Of a stretch of DNA of 57,533 nt, positions 1 to 8,085 are shown piece after piece (the first letter of the stretch is position 1; the number at the start of each line of letters is the position of its first letter). The translations under genes and the position numbers were made by a program. Under the pieces are notes generated by a model that saw only the letters and a list, made by a program, of their open reading frames with translations, was not told the DNA's origin and made no database searches. The DNA is from Pseudomonadales bacterium. GTDB lineage: Bacteria > Pseudomonadota > Gammaproteobacteria > Pseudomonadales > Azotimanducaceae. The stretch is taken from contig JANQKS010000057.1 in assembly GCA_028281005.1 (NCBI GenBank), positions 1 to 57,533 on the forward strand. The letters run 5' to 3'.

Positions 1-7
1 GACAGGA

Positions 8-90
8 GTCCGAGGCAAAATCCGTAGGATTTTGGGAGGTTTGCAACGCAAACCGTCGGAGCAAAAAGGTCAGGACGACCTTTTTGGGAC
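8..90. repeat. Three-hairpin structured repeat
   Basis: Three perfect short-loop hairpins follow one another: 16-34 (8-bp stem, loop GTA), 38-54 (7-bp stem, loop AAC) and 63-85 (9-bp stem, 5-nt loop). The blocks before the first and third hairpins are near-copies (GTCCGAGGCAAAA at 8-20, GTCGGAGCAAAAA at 55-67), so this looks like a designed repeat unit and not a lone terminator. It sits just beyond the 3' end of the leftward toxin gene and may continue past the left edge. It could act as a 3' stabiliser or terminator, but its modular form suggests a dispersed palindromic element. Confidence 0.6.
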
Positions 91-109
91 AAAGACTAAT
101 AGTCGCGCG

Positions 110-538
110 TCAAGCGATTGGATTCACCCACCGTACCGTCGGGAAACGACCGAAATCCGCATCGTTGGAGTAAACCGTATAGCCATGCTCGACAGCAAGT
201 GCAGCGATGTGCGCGTCCGTCGTCATGTTTCCAGTTAGATTTGCGGAGTAGAAAAGGTCTTTAAGGATCGGCCAGTGGCGATCGGTTGGGGTGACGATTG
301 TGGTATTGGGCTGATCCAACCACCCATCGACGATGGAACCCGCTGCGTCGATGCTCAGTGGCCTATCGAAAACCCTGGCGTTCGTGGATAGTCTGATAAA
401 CCCCAGCATGGATGGATAACATAAACCAACCATTTCATTGGAAGACAACACGCCGTTCCACCAGTTGTTGCTCTTCTCATGTAGCGGGCTCGATTCATCG
501 ACGGCGTAGATCAGTAGATTGACGTCTGGGAGTATCAC
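110..538 (-). CDS. VapC-type PIN-domain toxin
   Basis: Predicted PIN-domain ribonuclease, the toxin of a type II toxin-antitoxin pair. The 142-residue length fits VapC. The N-terminus MILPDVNLLIYAVD carries the first conserved acidic residue (Asp5), and the C-terminal half has TTDAHIAALA and YSNDADFGRF, supplying the later acidic metal-binding residues. The GTG start overlaps the stop of the upstream antitoxin gene (GTGA), which implies translational coupling. PIN toxins of this kind cleave RNA, often tRNA or rRNA; the target cannot be read from sequence. All visible catalytic acids are present, so it looks intact. Confidence 0.85.
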   Translation of the reverse strand: MILPDVNLLIYAVDESSPLHEKSNNWWNGVLSSNEMVGLCYPSMLGFIRLSTNARVFDRPLSIDAAGSIVDGWLDQPNTTIVTPTDRHWPILKDLFYSANLTGNMTTDAHIAALAVEHGYTVYSNDADFGRFPTVRWVNPIA

Positions 539-789
539 GGTTCCTCGATGAACTCATCTACCTCCAGTTCATCCACGAGTGAATTGAGCCGGGTCAGGTC
601 GATTCCGGGTTTCAATCCGAGGTTCATGGTCGGTGTTTTGTAAAGTTTCGGCTTTGGCGGTGCCGACTTTGCCTGGAGGCCAATTCTCAGTACCTGATTG
701 AGCGCGGCCCTGTATGACAAACCTTCGCGTTTGCGCAGCTGTTCCAACTGTGCAGCCAGGTCGTCTTCGATGGTGACTGTCGTTCGCAT
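535..789 (-). CDS. VapB-type ribbon-helix-helix antitoxin
   Basis: An 84-residue antitoxin partner of the downstream PIN toxin. The N-terminal MRTTVTIEDDLAAQLEQL followed by a helix and LNQVLRIGL is a ribbon-helix-helix DNA-binding domain (roughly residues 1-42). The acidic, proline-containing C-terminal tail is the usual toxin-binding segment. The gene overlaps vapC by 4 nt and is preceded by a large palindrome at 794-829, five bases before the start codon, so it very probably represses its own operon. The family is inferred from fold pattern and context; the exact antitoxin subfamily is uncertain. Confidence 0.8.
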   Translation of the reverse strand: MRTTVTIEDDLAAQLEQLRKREGLSYRAALNQVLRIGLQAKSAPPKPKLYKTPTMNLGLKPGIDLTRLNSLVDELEVDEFIEEP

Positions 790-793
790 TTGT

Positions 794-829
794 GCATCAT
801 AGACATCAAAAAAGTGATGTCAATGATGC
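794..829. promoter_or_regulatory. Operator of the vapBC operon
   Basis: A 36-bp inverted repeat: GCATCAT-a-GACATCA, 6-nt spacer AAAAAG, TGATGTC-a-ATGATGC. Only the symmetric A/A positions fail to pair. It contains four TGATG/CATCA half-sites, two per arm spaced 9 bp, as expected for cooperative binding of ribbon-helix-helix dimers. It lies directly upstream of the antitoxin start, where an autorepressed TA promoter should be. Confidence 0.75.
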
Positions 830-847
830 GATATAGTTGCTGATTCC

Positions 848-1255
848 TCAACTCTGATGCTGCAGAAAGTTCTCCATGGCCCGCAGCACGTCGCGGCGAC
901 TGATCTGCCCGACCAGTTTGCCGTCAGCGTTGACCACCGGAAAGCGCCGGCGTTTTTTCTCGATGAACATCTCCGCCACTTTGTAGATATCCAGTTCCGT
1001 ACCTACAGTATCTACGGGTGAGCGCATATAGTCGTCCACGATGCCCATGGACTCATCGTAGTAGCTGTCTTGTACGATGATTCGCATGATGTCTACTTCC
1101 GACAGCAACCCCGTTAATTTGCCTTGGTCGTCAACCACGGGTACGCCGGAAATGCCGTTGTCCAGTAGCACCGCCATGGCTTCGACCACATTGGTCCCCT
1201 GTTTGATCGTGACCAGTTTTTTGGCCATGTAGTCTTTAACTTTGAGTGATTTCAT
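848..1255 (-). CDS. Tandem CBS-domain protein
   Basis: A 135-residue cytoplasmic protein made almost entirely of two CBS domains (about residues 5-60 and 73-130). The first contains KDYMAKKLVTIKQGTNVVEA and GISGVPVVDDQGKLTGLLS; the second has DYMRSPVDTV and RRRFPVVNADGKLVGQISRRD. Paired CBS domains bind adenine nucleotides or similar ligands and regulate partners; a free-standing pair gives no specific pathway. No partner enzyme is adjacent. The start is an ATG, and the gene lies upstream of vapB on the same strand but separated by the TA operator, so it is probably an independent unit. Confidence 0.85.
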   Translation of the reverse strand: MKSLKVKDYMAKKLVTIKQGTNVVEAMAVLLDNGISGVPVVDDQGKLTGLLSEVDIMRIIVQDSYYDESMGIVDDYMRSPVDTVGTELDIYKVAEMFIEKKRRRFPVVNADGKLVGQISRRDVLRAMENFLQHQS

Positions 1256-1525
1256 CCCGCTGATCCAAGAGTCCCCGTCTAGCTACCCTGCCGAACCCGG
1301 GCACGGGTGTAAATGAAAGGCGATAGAACCAAGAGCTATAAAAAACAGGTTGCTAAAAACCGATATCCATCCCGCAGTTCGAAGACGTGGCTCGAATGGC
1401 TAGTGGCGTTGCCGCGACGGCAATAGTAAGCTTTATGGGTTTAATTGCAGTGAATGCAACATTCACCGTTTAGACGATGACCAACTAGTTTCGACAATTC
1501 TAGCAACAGCTAAAAAGGGGGAATT

Positions 1526-1945
1526 TTGAGCGAGCAGCCTTTACCCGCCGCACCGTATTTAAAACTACCGGAAGACGGCGATCCCTATCTGGAGGGCTAC
1601 AAATGTGGGGCCTGCGGCGCCACCTTTTTGGGGGAGCGCAATGTCTGCTCCAAGTGTGGAGCCCGTGACCAAATGAGCGCCGTGACGTTACCCACCAGCG
1701 GCAAACTGTATTCTTATTCGATTGTGCACCGGTCTTTTCCGGGTATCGACGTACCCTACATCAGCGCCATTGTTGACCTTGACGATGGCACCGCCATCAA
1801 GGGAAACCTCATCGGTGTGGAACCGGACCCCGCCAGTATCGAATTTGATATGCCCGTGGAAGTTGTCTTCGACGATGCCCTGGGCCGCAAAGACCGTGAC
1901 GGCAACAGCTACATGGCTTACTTCTTTCAACCCAAGGCAAGTTAA
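1526..1945 (+). CDS. DUF35 Zn-ribbon/OB-fold protein, thiolase partner
   Basis: A 139-residue protein with an N-terminal rubredoxin-like zinc ribbon (YKCGACGATF and NVCSKCGA, about residues 26-47) followed by an OB fold (LYSYSIVHRSF, AIVDLDDGTAIKGNL). This DUF35 architecture accompanies SCP-x-type thiolases and acts as an accessory subunit that may channel CoA substrates. The start is TTG, chosen because a strong ribosome-binding site (AAGGGGG) precedes it. The thiolase begins 13 nt after the stop, so the two form an operon and probably a complex. Roles in fatty acid, sterol or polyketide-like CoA metabolism are possible; the substrate is not evident. Confidence 0.85.
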   Translation: MSEQPLPAAPYLKLPEDGDPYLEGYKCGACGATFLGERNVCSKCGARDQMSAVTLPTSGKLYSYSIVHRSFPGIDVPYISAIVDLDDGTAIKGNLIGVEPDPASIEFDMPVEVVFDDALGRKDRDGNSYMAYFFQPKAS

Positions 1946-1957
1946 CAGGAGAGCACA

Positions 1958-3100
1958 ATGACGGACGCATATATCGTCGGTGTAGACATGATTAAATTCG
2001 GGCGTTTTCCCGAAAAAACCGTACCCCAAATTGGCGCCCAAGCCGCATTGATGGCATTGGACGACTGCGGGCTCACCATCCAAGACATGCAGGCGTTGTA
2101 CTGCGGCAACTTAGGCCAGGCGTCAGGCATGGTCGGCCAACGTATCCTGCAAGAGATTGGCCAGACCGGTATCCCGGTGGTCAACGTCGCCAATGCTTGC
2201 GCCACCGGCGCCACGGCTTTCCGCGAAGCCTGGGCTTCGGTCAAAGCCGGCTTGTACGACTGCGTTTTGGCGGTAGGTGTGGAGCAGATGGGCAAAGGTC
2301 TGTTGGGCGGTGCCGGCGGCGCCACCGGCATTCCTAAAGAAGGCCTGTTCGGCTCAGGCACCATGCCTGCGGTATTTGCCGAAGCCGGCATGGAACACAG
2401 CCGCAAGTACGGCACCACCTTTGAGCAATTTGCCAAAGTGTCGGTAAAGAACCACCACCACTCCACACTGAATCCAAAAGCGATGTACCAAATTGAAACG
2501 CCGCTGGACACGGTCATGAACGCGGAAATGATCTCTTACCCGAACACCAAGCTGATGTGCTCGGTCAACGTTGACGGCTCTGCCGCCGCGGTGATTTGTT
2601 CGGAAGCCAAAGCCAAGGAGCTTGGTCTCATGAACCGCGCGGTGAAAGTACGCGCGTCCGTGATGGCCTCCGACCCCTGGCAGGAGCGCGACCTGGTCAT
2701 GCCGGACGTCAACTCTTGCACCCGCCGTGCCGCCAAGGATGCCTACGAAATGGCTGGCCTCGGCCCAGACGACATCGACCTGGTGGAATTGCATGACTGT
2801 TTTGCCACCGCGGAGATTTTGCACTACGAAAACCTGGGTCTGTGTGGCGACGGCGAAGCTGGACGCATGATCGACGACGGTGAAGTCGCGCTTGGCGGCC
2901 GCATCCCCGTTAACGTGTCCGGTGGCTTGCTGTCCAAAGGCCACCCGCTGGGCGCCACCGGTATCGCCAACATCTACGAAGTCAGCACGCATCTACGCGG
3001 TGAAGCTGGCGGTCGTCAGGTGGAAGGTGCGCGTATCGGTCTGACCCACGTGATTGGTCTGGGCTCGGCGTGTGGTATTCACATTCTTGAGAAAGCCTAG
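1958..3100 (+). CDS. SCP-x-type thiolase / acetyl-CoA acyltransferase
   Basis: A 380-residue thiolase-fold protein of the lipid-transfer (SCP-x) subgroup. The nucleophilic cysteine lies in VANACATGATAFREA (about residue 80), the GHPLGATG histidine loop is near residue 327, and the C-terminal GLGSACGIHILE loop carries the second cysteine. HDCFATAEI is typical of the subgroup. It is expected to cleave or condense acyl-CoA esters in beta-oxidation-type chemistry. A good ribosome-binding site (AGGAGAG) precedes the ATG. It is cotranscribed with the DUF35 protein and ends at a clear terminator. Non-catalytic or non-thiolytic members exist, so the exact reaction is inferred. Confidence 0.85.
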   Translation: MTDAYIVGVDMIKFGRFPEKTVPQIGAQAALMALDDCGLTIQDMQALYCGNLGQASGMVGQRILQEIGQTGIPVVNVANACATGATAFREAWASVKAGLYDCVLAVGVEQMGKGLLGGAGGATGIPKEGLFGSGTMPAVFAEAGMEHSRKYGTTFEQFAKVSVKNHHHSTLNPKAMYQIETPLDTVMNAEMISYPNTKLMCSVNVDGSAAAVICSEAKAKELGLMNRAVKVRASVMASDPWQERDLVMPDVNSCTRRAAKDAYEMAGLGPDDIDLVELHDCFATAEILHYENLGLCGDGEAGRMIDDGEVALGGRIPVNVSGGLLSKGHPLGATGIANIYEVSTHLRGEAGGRQVEGARIGLTHVIGLGSACGIHILEKA

Positions 3101-3126
3101 ATTCGATTGATTTAGGCTGTGAACGA

Positions 3127-3160
3127 ACGCCGGATGTTTTTTACATCCGGCGTTTTTGTT
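3127..3160 (+). terminator. Rho-independent terminator of the DUF35-thiolase operon
   Basis: A perfect 10-bp stem ACGCCGGATG / CATCCGGCGT (3127-3136 and 3144-3153) with a T-rich 7-nt loop, followed by a T-run (TTTTGTT). It lies 26 bases after the thiolase stop. Confidence 0.9.
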
Positions 3161-3198
3161 TCACAAATCGAGTCAGCAAAGATCTTGGAGCCCGCAAG

Positions 3199-3308
3199 GT
3201 CGGGTGCCGGTGAAGCCTTTCCGGGAGGCTCTGCGCCATGGATGGCGCAGCGCCAGCCCCCATGGATGGGTTCACGGCGGTCCCGGAAAGGCTTCACCGG
3301 CGCGCGAC
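3199..3308. repeat. Palindromic structured element (MITE/REP-like)
   Basis: A perfect 21-bp inverted repeat (3206-3226 and 3281-3301), extended imperfectly by GGTCG/CGACC, encloses two smaller hairpins: TGCGCCAT-GG-ATGGCGCA (3232-3249) and CCCAT-GG-ATGGG (3259-3270). The motif CCATGGATGG occurs in both inner hairpins. The folded form is a stem with two inner arms. It contains no convincing gene, and reading frames through it are probably chance. It resembles dispersed palindromic intergenic elements; copy number cannot be judged from one window. Confidence 0.65.
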
Positions 3309-3366
3309 CGGGAACGAACGGAACCAATTTCTATCGAATTTCGTGAGAACCGAATGAGAAGGGCAC

Positions 3367-3855
3367 ATGCGAATCGGCGTCGTTAGCGACACCCACAACA
3401 ATCTGAAGAACGTGGCCAAAATCGTTGAGTTGTTTAACGAGGCTGCGGTGGATACCGTGGTGCACACCGGCGACATCACCCAAGCGAAGACCATCGAGGT
3501 GTTTGCGCACCTGGATGCGCCGATGTACGGCGTGTTTGGAAACAACGACCAGGAGCGTGATTCGCTTGAAGCGGCCATTGAGCGTCACGGCTTTATATTC
3601 TGCGAGCCGCCTTTCACTGTGACCTGGGCCGAGCGCGAGCTGATTGTGGTGCATGATCCGCTGGAATTTAACGGCTTCATCAACCACGACCACGACTTGG
3701 CCCTACACGGGCATACGCATATGCATCGCCTGGAGGCATGGGGGGATAAAACCACGATCTTTAACCCTGGTGAATGCGCCGGCCATATGACGGGCTACAA
3801 CGCCATTGGTGTGGTTGATCTGATCAGCCTGCAGACGGAACTGCTGCGTTTTTAG
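3367..3855 (+). CDS. YfcE/MJ0936-type metallophosphoesterase
   Basis: A 162-residue calcineurin-fold phosphodiesterase. The metal-binding motifs are in order: GVVSDTHNN (D-x-H) at residues 5-12, HTGDI near 37, VFGNNDQ near 58, and LHGHTHMHR (GHTH) near 118. This subgroup hydrolyses phosphodiesters with a dinuclear metal site; the natural substrate is generally unknown. AGAAGGG precedes the ATG. The 3' end overlaps the convergent ABC exporter gene by about 30 bases, so there is no room for a terminator between them. Confidence 0.9.
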   Translation: MRIGVVSDTHNNLKNVAKIVELFNEAAVDTVVHTGDITQAKTIEVFAHLDAPMYGVFGNNDQERDSLEAAIERHGFIFCEPPFTVTWAERELIVVHDPLEFNGFINHDHDLALHGHTHMHRLEAWGDKTTIFNPGECAGHMTGYNAIGVVDLISLQTELLRF

Positions 3856-5977
3856 GCGGTAAAGCAACCCTATTGAGTTTACCTTCGCGCAGTTCAAACA
3901 TACGGTCCGCGGACGCGGCAAACTTCACGTCGTGGGTCACTGCGATGCGCGTGCATTTCATTGCGAGCACCAAACGCTGGATGGTATTAGCGCTGGCCAT
4001 ATCCAGATTGGCGGTGGCTTCGTCTAGAAAGAGGATCTGCGGCTGCTGGTAGATGGCGCGGGCTAACAACAGCCGCTGCATTTGACCGGTAGAAAGGCCA
4101 TGGCCGATGTCTCCCACTGGGGTGTGTAAACCCAATGGCAGTCCGGCGATGGTTTGCGCCATATCCACCTGCTCCAAACAGCTCTGTACACGGTCTAAAT
4201 CGGGTATTTCAAACAACGCGAGGTTTTCCGCAATCGAACCGCTAAAAAACGCGTCTTCCTGCAACACACAGGCGGAGCAGCGCCGCAAACCAATCGCGTC
4301 TTCGTCCATAAGCGCACGCCCACGCCACATCACCTGGCCTTGGGTAGGCGGCATTAATCCCATCAGCAGCTGCAACAAGGTGCTTTTGCCACAGCCGGAA
4401 GCGCCCACAATCGCCACAAACTCGCCTGCCGCAATTTGCAGATCAACGTTGTTGAGCACCCAGGGTTGCCGATCAAAGTGGCGAAAAAAGACCTGCTGTA
4501 AAGTCAGGCCCCCGAGGTGAGTGTAGGTGCTGAGTTGTTTTTCTTCAGGCGCGGGACGCGGCAGCGGCTCAGCCGTTTCGGTCCACAGTTCACCCACACG
4601 CTGCAGATGCACCTGCAGCGTACGCAGATTGACCAGTTGGTCCGTGAGGCCACGCAGACGCTCGGTGAAATGGCCGCGGTAGCTCAAAAAAGCAAACAGC
4701 ATGCCGAGGGTAAAGTCACCGGCAAGAACTTGGTGGGCCATCAGATAAATGAGCACAATGAGCTCCGCACCACCCACGAACAATCCCGCGGTACCCAGGC
4801 TTAAATGCTGGCGCTGCAAGTCGAGGCTGTGGGTCAACGTATGGCTGTGCAGCCTCTGCCATTGCGCCGTGCGCTCACTCTCCAGCGTGTAGACTTTAAT
4901 GTTTTGCATACTCTGCACGGATTGCAGCAGATGGGATTGCTCTGCTGCCTGAGCCATCACCAACGCCATACCCATGCGCTTCATGCGCGGTACAAAGCCC
5001 AGATACACCAACAAAAAGACAATGTGGATGGCAGCCACCAGCAGCGCCAAAGTTGGGCTATACACCAGCATCAACAGCAAGCTGAGGATGACCATGAAGC
5101 CGTCTACCAGTATCGCCGCTGCACCCTGGGTGAGCAGATCGCGTATCGGCTGCAGTGAGGTGAACCGCGACGCAATGTCACCCACATGACGCTGGCTAAA
5201 CCAGGTCACAGGTAACCTCAATAGATGCGCCAGCAAACGGCAGGCCAGCTGGAACGACAACAGATGCCCCAGATGTAGCACCATCAGACCGCGCAGCAGA
5301 TGAGTTAACGAGCGACAGATGAGCAACAGCCCAAAGCCTAAGCACAACACGCCAATAAGGTGCACATCCCCGCTCACCAGCGCCTCATCGACGGTCCATT
5401 GCACATGCCAAGGCGCCGCCAGCAACATACCTTGCAGGACCAGGGATAACGCCATCACCCAGGCCAATTGTCGGCGAACCCCAAAGGTGAAGCGCCACAA
5501 CGCGGCATACGACATTGTCGAGGTATCGCCGCCTGAAACCCATCGCACAGCGTCGGGCTCAGTCGTCTGTGACTCCGACGGCCACATTTCAAGCGCCACC
5601 CCAGTGAAGGCGCGGTCCAGCTCAGACCAAGGACACCAGCGTCGCCCTTGGGCCGGGTCATGCAGCAGGCAACCACGCTTAGTCACCCGCACCAGCACCA
5701 CAAAGTGATCCAGTTGCCAATGCAATATGGCCGGTAGCTGCAGCTGTTGCAGTTGGTCAGGCTCGGTGCGTACGCCACGGCCCACATACCCCATGCGTTC
5801 GGCCAGACCTACCAGATCCTTTAGGGAAAGGCCCTGATTAAAACCCGGGAAACGGCGCCGCAAGGTCGCCAAATCCGCATCGCCGCCGTGATAACCCAAC
5901 ACCATGGCAAGACAGGCGAGCCCACACTCACTGCGCAGGCTCTGTAGTTCCACCGGCACACGCTTTAGCCACCTCAT
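3824..5977 (-). CDS. C39-peptidase ABC exporter (bacteriocin/double-glycine peptide type)
   Basis: A 717-residue peptidase-containing ABC transporter that cuts double-glycine leaders and exports the mature peptide. Residues from about 10 to 130 are a C39 peptidase: SECGLACLAMVLGYHG has the catalytic Cys, HWQLDHFVVL the His and LHDPAQGRRW the Asp. A six-helix membrane domain follows, then the ATPase with Walker A GASGCGKST, signature LSTGQ (a variant of LSGGQ) and Walker B ILFLDEAT. The ATG at 5977 is chosen because it overlaps the stop of the adaptor gene (ATGA); an upstream in-frame start would extend the N-terminus by 15 residues. The active site looks complete. No substrate is adjacent, but a matching leader peptide lies at 16917-17162. 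Confidence 0.9.
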   Translation of the reverse strand: MRWLKRVPVELQSLRSECGLACLAMVLGYHGGDADLATLRRRFPGFNQGLSLKDLVGLAERMGYVGRGVRTEPDQLQQLQLPAILHWQLDHFVVLVRVTKRGCLLHDPAQGRRWCPWSELDRAFTGVALEMWPSESQTTEPDAVRWVSGGDTSTMSYAALWRFTFGVRRQLAWVMALSLVLQGMLLAAPWHVQWTVDEALVSGDVHLIGVLCLGFGLLLICRSLTHLLRGLMVLHLGHLLSFQLACRLLAHLLRLPVTWFSQRHVGDIASRFTSLQPIRDLLTQGAAAILVDGFMVILSLLLMLVYSPTLALLVAAIHIVFLLVYLGFVPRMKRMGMALVMAQAAEQSHLLQSVQSMQNIKVYTLESERTAQWQRLHSHTLTHSLDLQRQHLSLGTAGLFVGGAELIVLIYLMAHQVLAGDFTLGMLFAFLSYRGHFTERLRGLTDQLVNLRTLQVHLQRVGELWTETAEPLPRPAPEEKQLSTYTHLGGLTLQQVFFRHFDRQPWVLNNVDLQIAAGEFVAIVGASGCGKSTLLQLLMGLMPPTQGQVMWRGRALMDEDAIGLRRCSACVLQEDAFFSGSIAENLALFEIPDLDRVQSCLEQVDMAQTIAGLPLGLHTPVGDIGHGLSTGQMQRLLLARAIYQQPQILFLDEATANLDMASANTIQRLVLAMKCTRIAVTHDVKFAASADRMFELREGKLNRVALPPKNAAVPSAG

Positions 5978-7185
5978 AGACGGGAAAACGCGGATGCCAC
6001 AGGATCCCACAACCAACGCCACAGCGGCTGCGCTCGCAACACGATGTCAGCACTGACCACCATGCCAGCCGGCACCTTATCCATACTGGCAGGTAATTCA
6101 TCGACAAATATGCGGGCTCGATACTGTGCCGTGCGGCTGTTGGCTTGTTGCACCTCACTGACATAACCCACGCGACCTTGCACCGTGCCGTGTTCTTGAT
6201 GGGGGTAACCTGCATAGCGCAGATGTACCGGCATACCCGCGCGCACACTCGCTGCCGCACTAGACGGCAATAGCACATCTACAGGATGGCGAGCCGCGGC
6301 AGGCGGATTGATGGTTAACAAAGGTTCACCCCCGACAACGTGACGGCCGGGCTGAATCAGCAAGTCCGCCACTCGCCCCGCCAGCGGCGCCGGGACCAAG
6401 CTATGCTCCAACACCTGCATACGTTGGGCATCGTGCACCAGGCGATTCAGCAACGCCTCCAACTCGACTATCTGCTCAACGTCGCGGGCGTGCTGGATAC
6501 GCTGCCGGACCACCAATTCTTGTTGCAAGGCCTGTAGTGCCTGATGCTCGTTGACGATATTCAGCAAACTTTGCTGAGCAGTCACCAGGCCAATTTCGCG
6601 CTGCTGCACCTCCGCCGGACTGAGCCACTGCCGCGCCTGCAGCTGCAAAGCGCGCTCATGCTCAGCCCGAACCGCGGCAGTGCGCTGCTTGGCTAGCTTA
6701 ACTTGTTCAATTAACAGCTGGGCTTTGCGAGCGGCCGACTGCTGTTGTTGGGTAGCCAGGTGCTGTTGCTCCCGCTGTATATCGCGTAGTCGGGCAAGCC
6801 GTTGGCGCAGTGTGGCTTGTTCGTCCTGGTTTTGCGCCCACCGCAACTGGGCGTCACTTAAGCCGGTGGCGCCCAACTGGCGACGGTCAATGACCAGCAA
6901 AGCCTGTGCGGTTTGGACTGCGGCGCCTTCGCCAACATGAATAGATTTAACCGTACCGCGCACAGGGCTGTGGACCACCACGGGTGCGGCAACCGGCTGC
7001 ACCACCCCTTGGACGCTGACTTTGTCTGCGTAAGACAGCTGTACGACCCATAACAGCGAAAGCACCACCCACGACAACAGCAACCATGCCCAGCGACGCA
7101 ATTGCGGGACGTGCCATGGCACCACAGGACTGTACTCCGGCTGAGCACACAACACCTGCTGACGAAACAAAGACGGCAACGACAC
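5974..7185 (-). CDS. HlyD-family periplasmic adaptor (membrane fusion protein)
   Basis: A 403-residue inner-membrane-anchored adaptor. A short cytoplasmic N-terminus is followed by one membrane segment (about residues 32-51, WAWLLLSWVVLSLLWVVQL). Then come a lipoyl-like half (SPVRGTVKSIHVGEGAAV), a long Gln-rich coiled coil (about residues 120-250), the second lipoyl half (VPAPLAGRVADLLIQPGRHV) and a beta-barrel region. It links the C39 exporter to an outer-membrane channel, in the manner of CvaA with CvaB. No TolC-type gene is present in the window, so a channel encoded elsewhere is implied. It overlaps the exporter gene by 4 nt (translational coupling). Confidence 0.88.
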   Translation of the reverse strand: MSLPSLFRQQVLCAQPEYSPVVPWHVPQLRRWAWLLLSWVVLSLLWVVQLSYADKVSVQGVVQPVAAPVVVHSPVRGTVKSIHVGEGAAVQTAQALLVIDRRQLGATGLSDAQLRWAQNQDEQATLRQRLARLRDIQREQQHLATQQQQSAARKAQLLIEQVKLAKQRTAAVRAEHERALQLQARQWLSPAEVQQREIGLVTAQQSLLNIVNEHQALQALQQELVVRQRIQHARDVEQIVELEALLNRLVHDAQRMQVLEHSLVPAPLAGRVADLLIQPGRHVVGGEPLLTINPPAAARHPVDVLLPSSAAASVRAGMPVHLRYAGYPHQEHGTVQGRVGYVSEVQQANSRTAQYRARIFVDELPASMDKVPAGMVVSADIVLRAQPLWRWLWDPVASAFSRL

Positions 7186-7271
7186 AACACCCTAGTGGAG
7201 TAGTGGAAAGGATCCACAGGGTGCCGCGTTGCGTAAGATTTAGCTGTGCGCCGACCCACCCGGCGCCAGTG

Positions 7272-8021
7272 CTAGCTCGCCGTTAAGCCATTGAGGATTT
7301 CGCTGATGCGCTCAGCATTCTTGCCTAAATCAGATTGACCGACACGAGAAACGCTACGCACGTCGACCACGCTGCCGCTGCCTTCGGCGCGGATACGCAC
7401 CACCACGTCGTCTTTAAAGCCGAACCAAAAGGTCTCGTCGGTGGCTTCCACACGGCCAGCCGCAGGATTGCTGTCGACAACTTCTAGCCCCATGCCTTCC
7501 AATACTTGGACAACACGAGCTTGCATCTCGGCCGGGGCAACATCGGTAATCAGAGGCTTTATCTGGGGATAAGCCTCTTTTTGCTCTTGCGCCAAGGCAT
7601 CGCGGTCGTACGTATGCGGATTAGCACCCTCCGCTTCGCGGATGGCCACCAACCTATCAAACTGCGGCGGTGAATCCGTATCGGTGCTGATGTTATGTAT
7701 CGGCGGCACCGCAGTGGCGGCCATAAACTGCGTGCCCATCATGGCTAACATCACCACACTCAACACCACCCCAATGATGATCGCGCTCAGCTCCGGCTGC
7801 ATTTTCTTCGATATGCTGTAGACGCCGGCGATAATCCCGAGAAAGAAAACGACGGCGGCGAGTACCGTGCCAACCCCGAGCAGCATAAAGCCGCCTTCAA
7901 ACCCCCACACCCCAAACTTGGTGCCCAGCGCGCCCAGCAGCAGACACACCAGGCCCACCACCGCCCCGATCATTAACGCCGAAGCCCACCACTTGCGTGC
8001 GTCTTGTACTTGTTCGTTCAT
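7272..8021 (-). CDS. DUF1499 membrane protein
   Basis: About 249 residues. The N-terminal part has three likely membrane segments (about residues 12-32, 40-67 and 78-103), and the C-terminal part is a DUF1499 domain: VPPIHNISTDTDSPPQF, then ETFWFGFKDDVVVRI and GSVVDVRSVSRVGQSDLG. DUF1499 proteins are widespread in proteobacteria with no firm function. The ATG at 8021 is preferred over an upstream TTG because GGGGG precedes it; the TTG would add 10 residues. It lies about 85 bases upstream of the HlyD gene on the same strand and could be cotranscribed, but nothing else ties it to export. Confidence 0.8.
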   Translation of the reverse strand: MNEQVQDARKWWASALMIGAVVGLVCLLLGALGTKFGVWGFEGGFMLLGVGTVLAAVVFFLGIIAGVYSISKKMQPELSAIIIGVVLSVVMLAMMGTQFMAATAVPPIHNISTDTDSPPQFDRLVAIREAEGANPHTYDRDALAQEQKEAYPQIKPLITDVAPAEMQARVVQVLEGMGLEVVDSNPAAGRVEATDETFWFGFKDDVVVRIRAEGSGSVVDVRSVSRVGQSDLGKNAERISEILNGLTAS

Positions 8022-8085
8022 GTCTTTTTGCCCCCAATGAGACTTTTTCAAAATTTAATTGAAACTGTATTTCCTAGTTTTATAG

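Noticed and set aside
1-830. Possible integron cassette with VapBC
   Set aside because: TA genes are common in cassettes, but no attC-like RYYYAAC...GTTRRRY pair or integrase was seen around them.
3119-3386. Short frames across the 3199-3308 palindrome
   Set aside because: The frames follow the palindrome symmetry on both strands and lack initiation signals.
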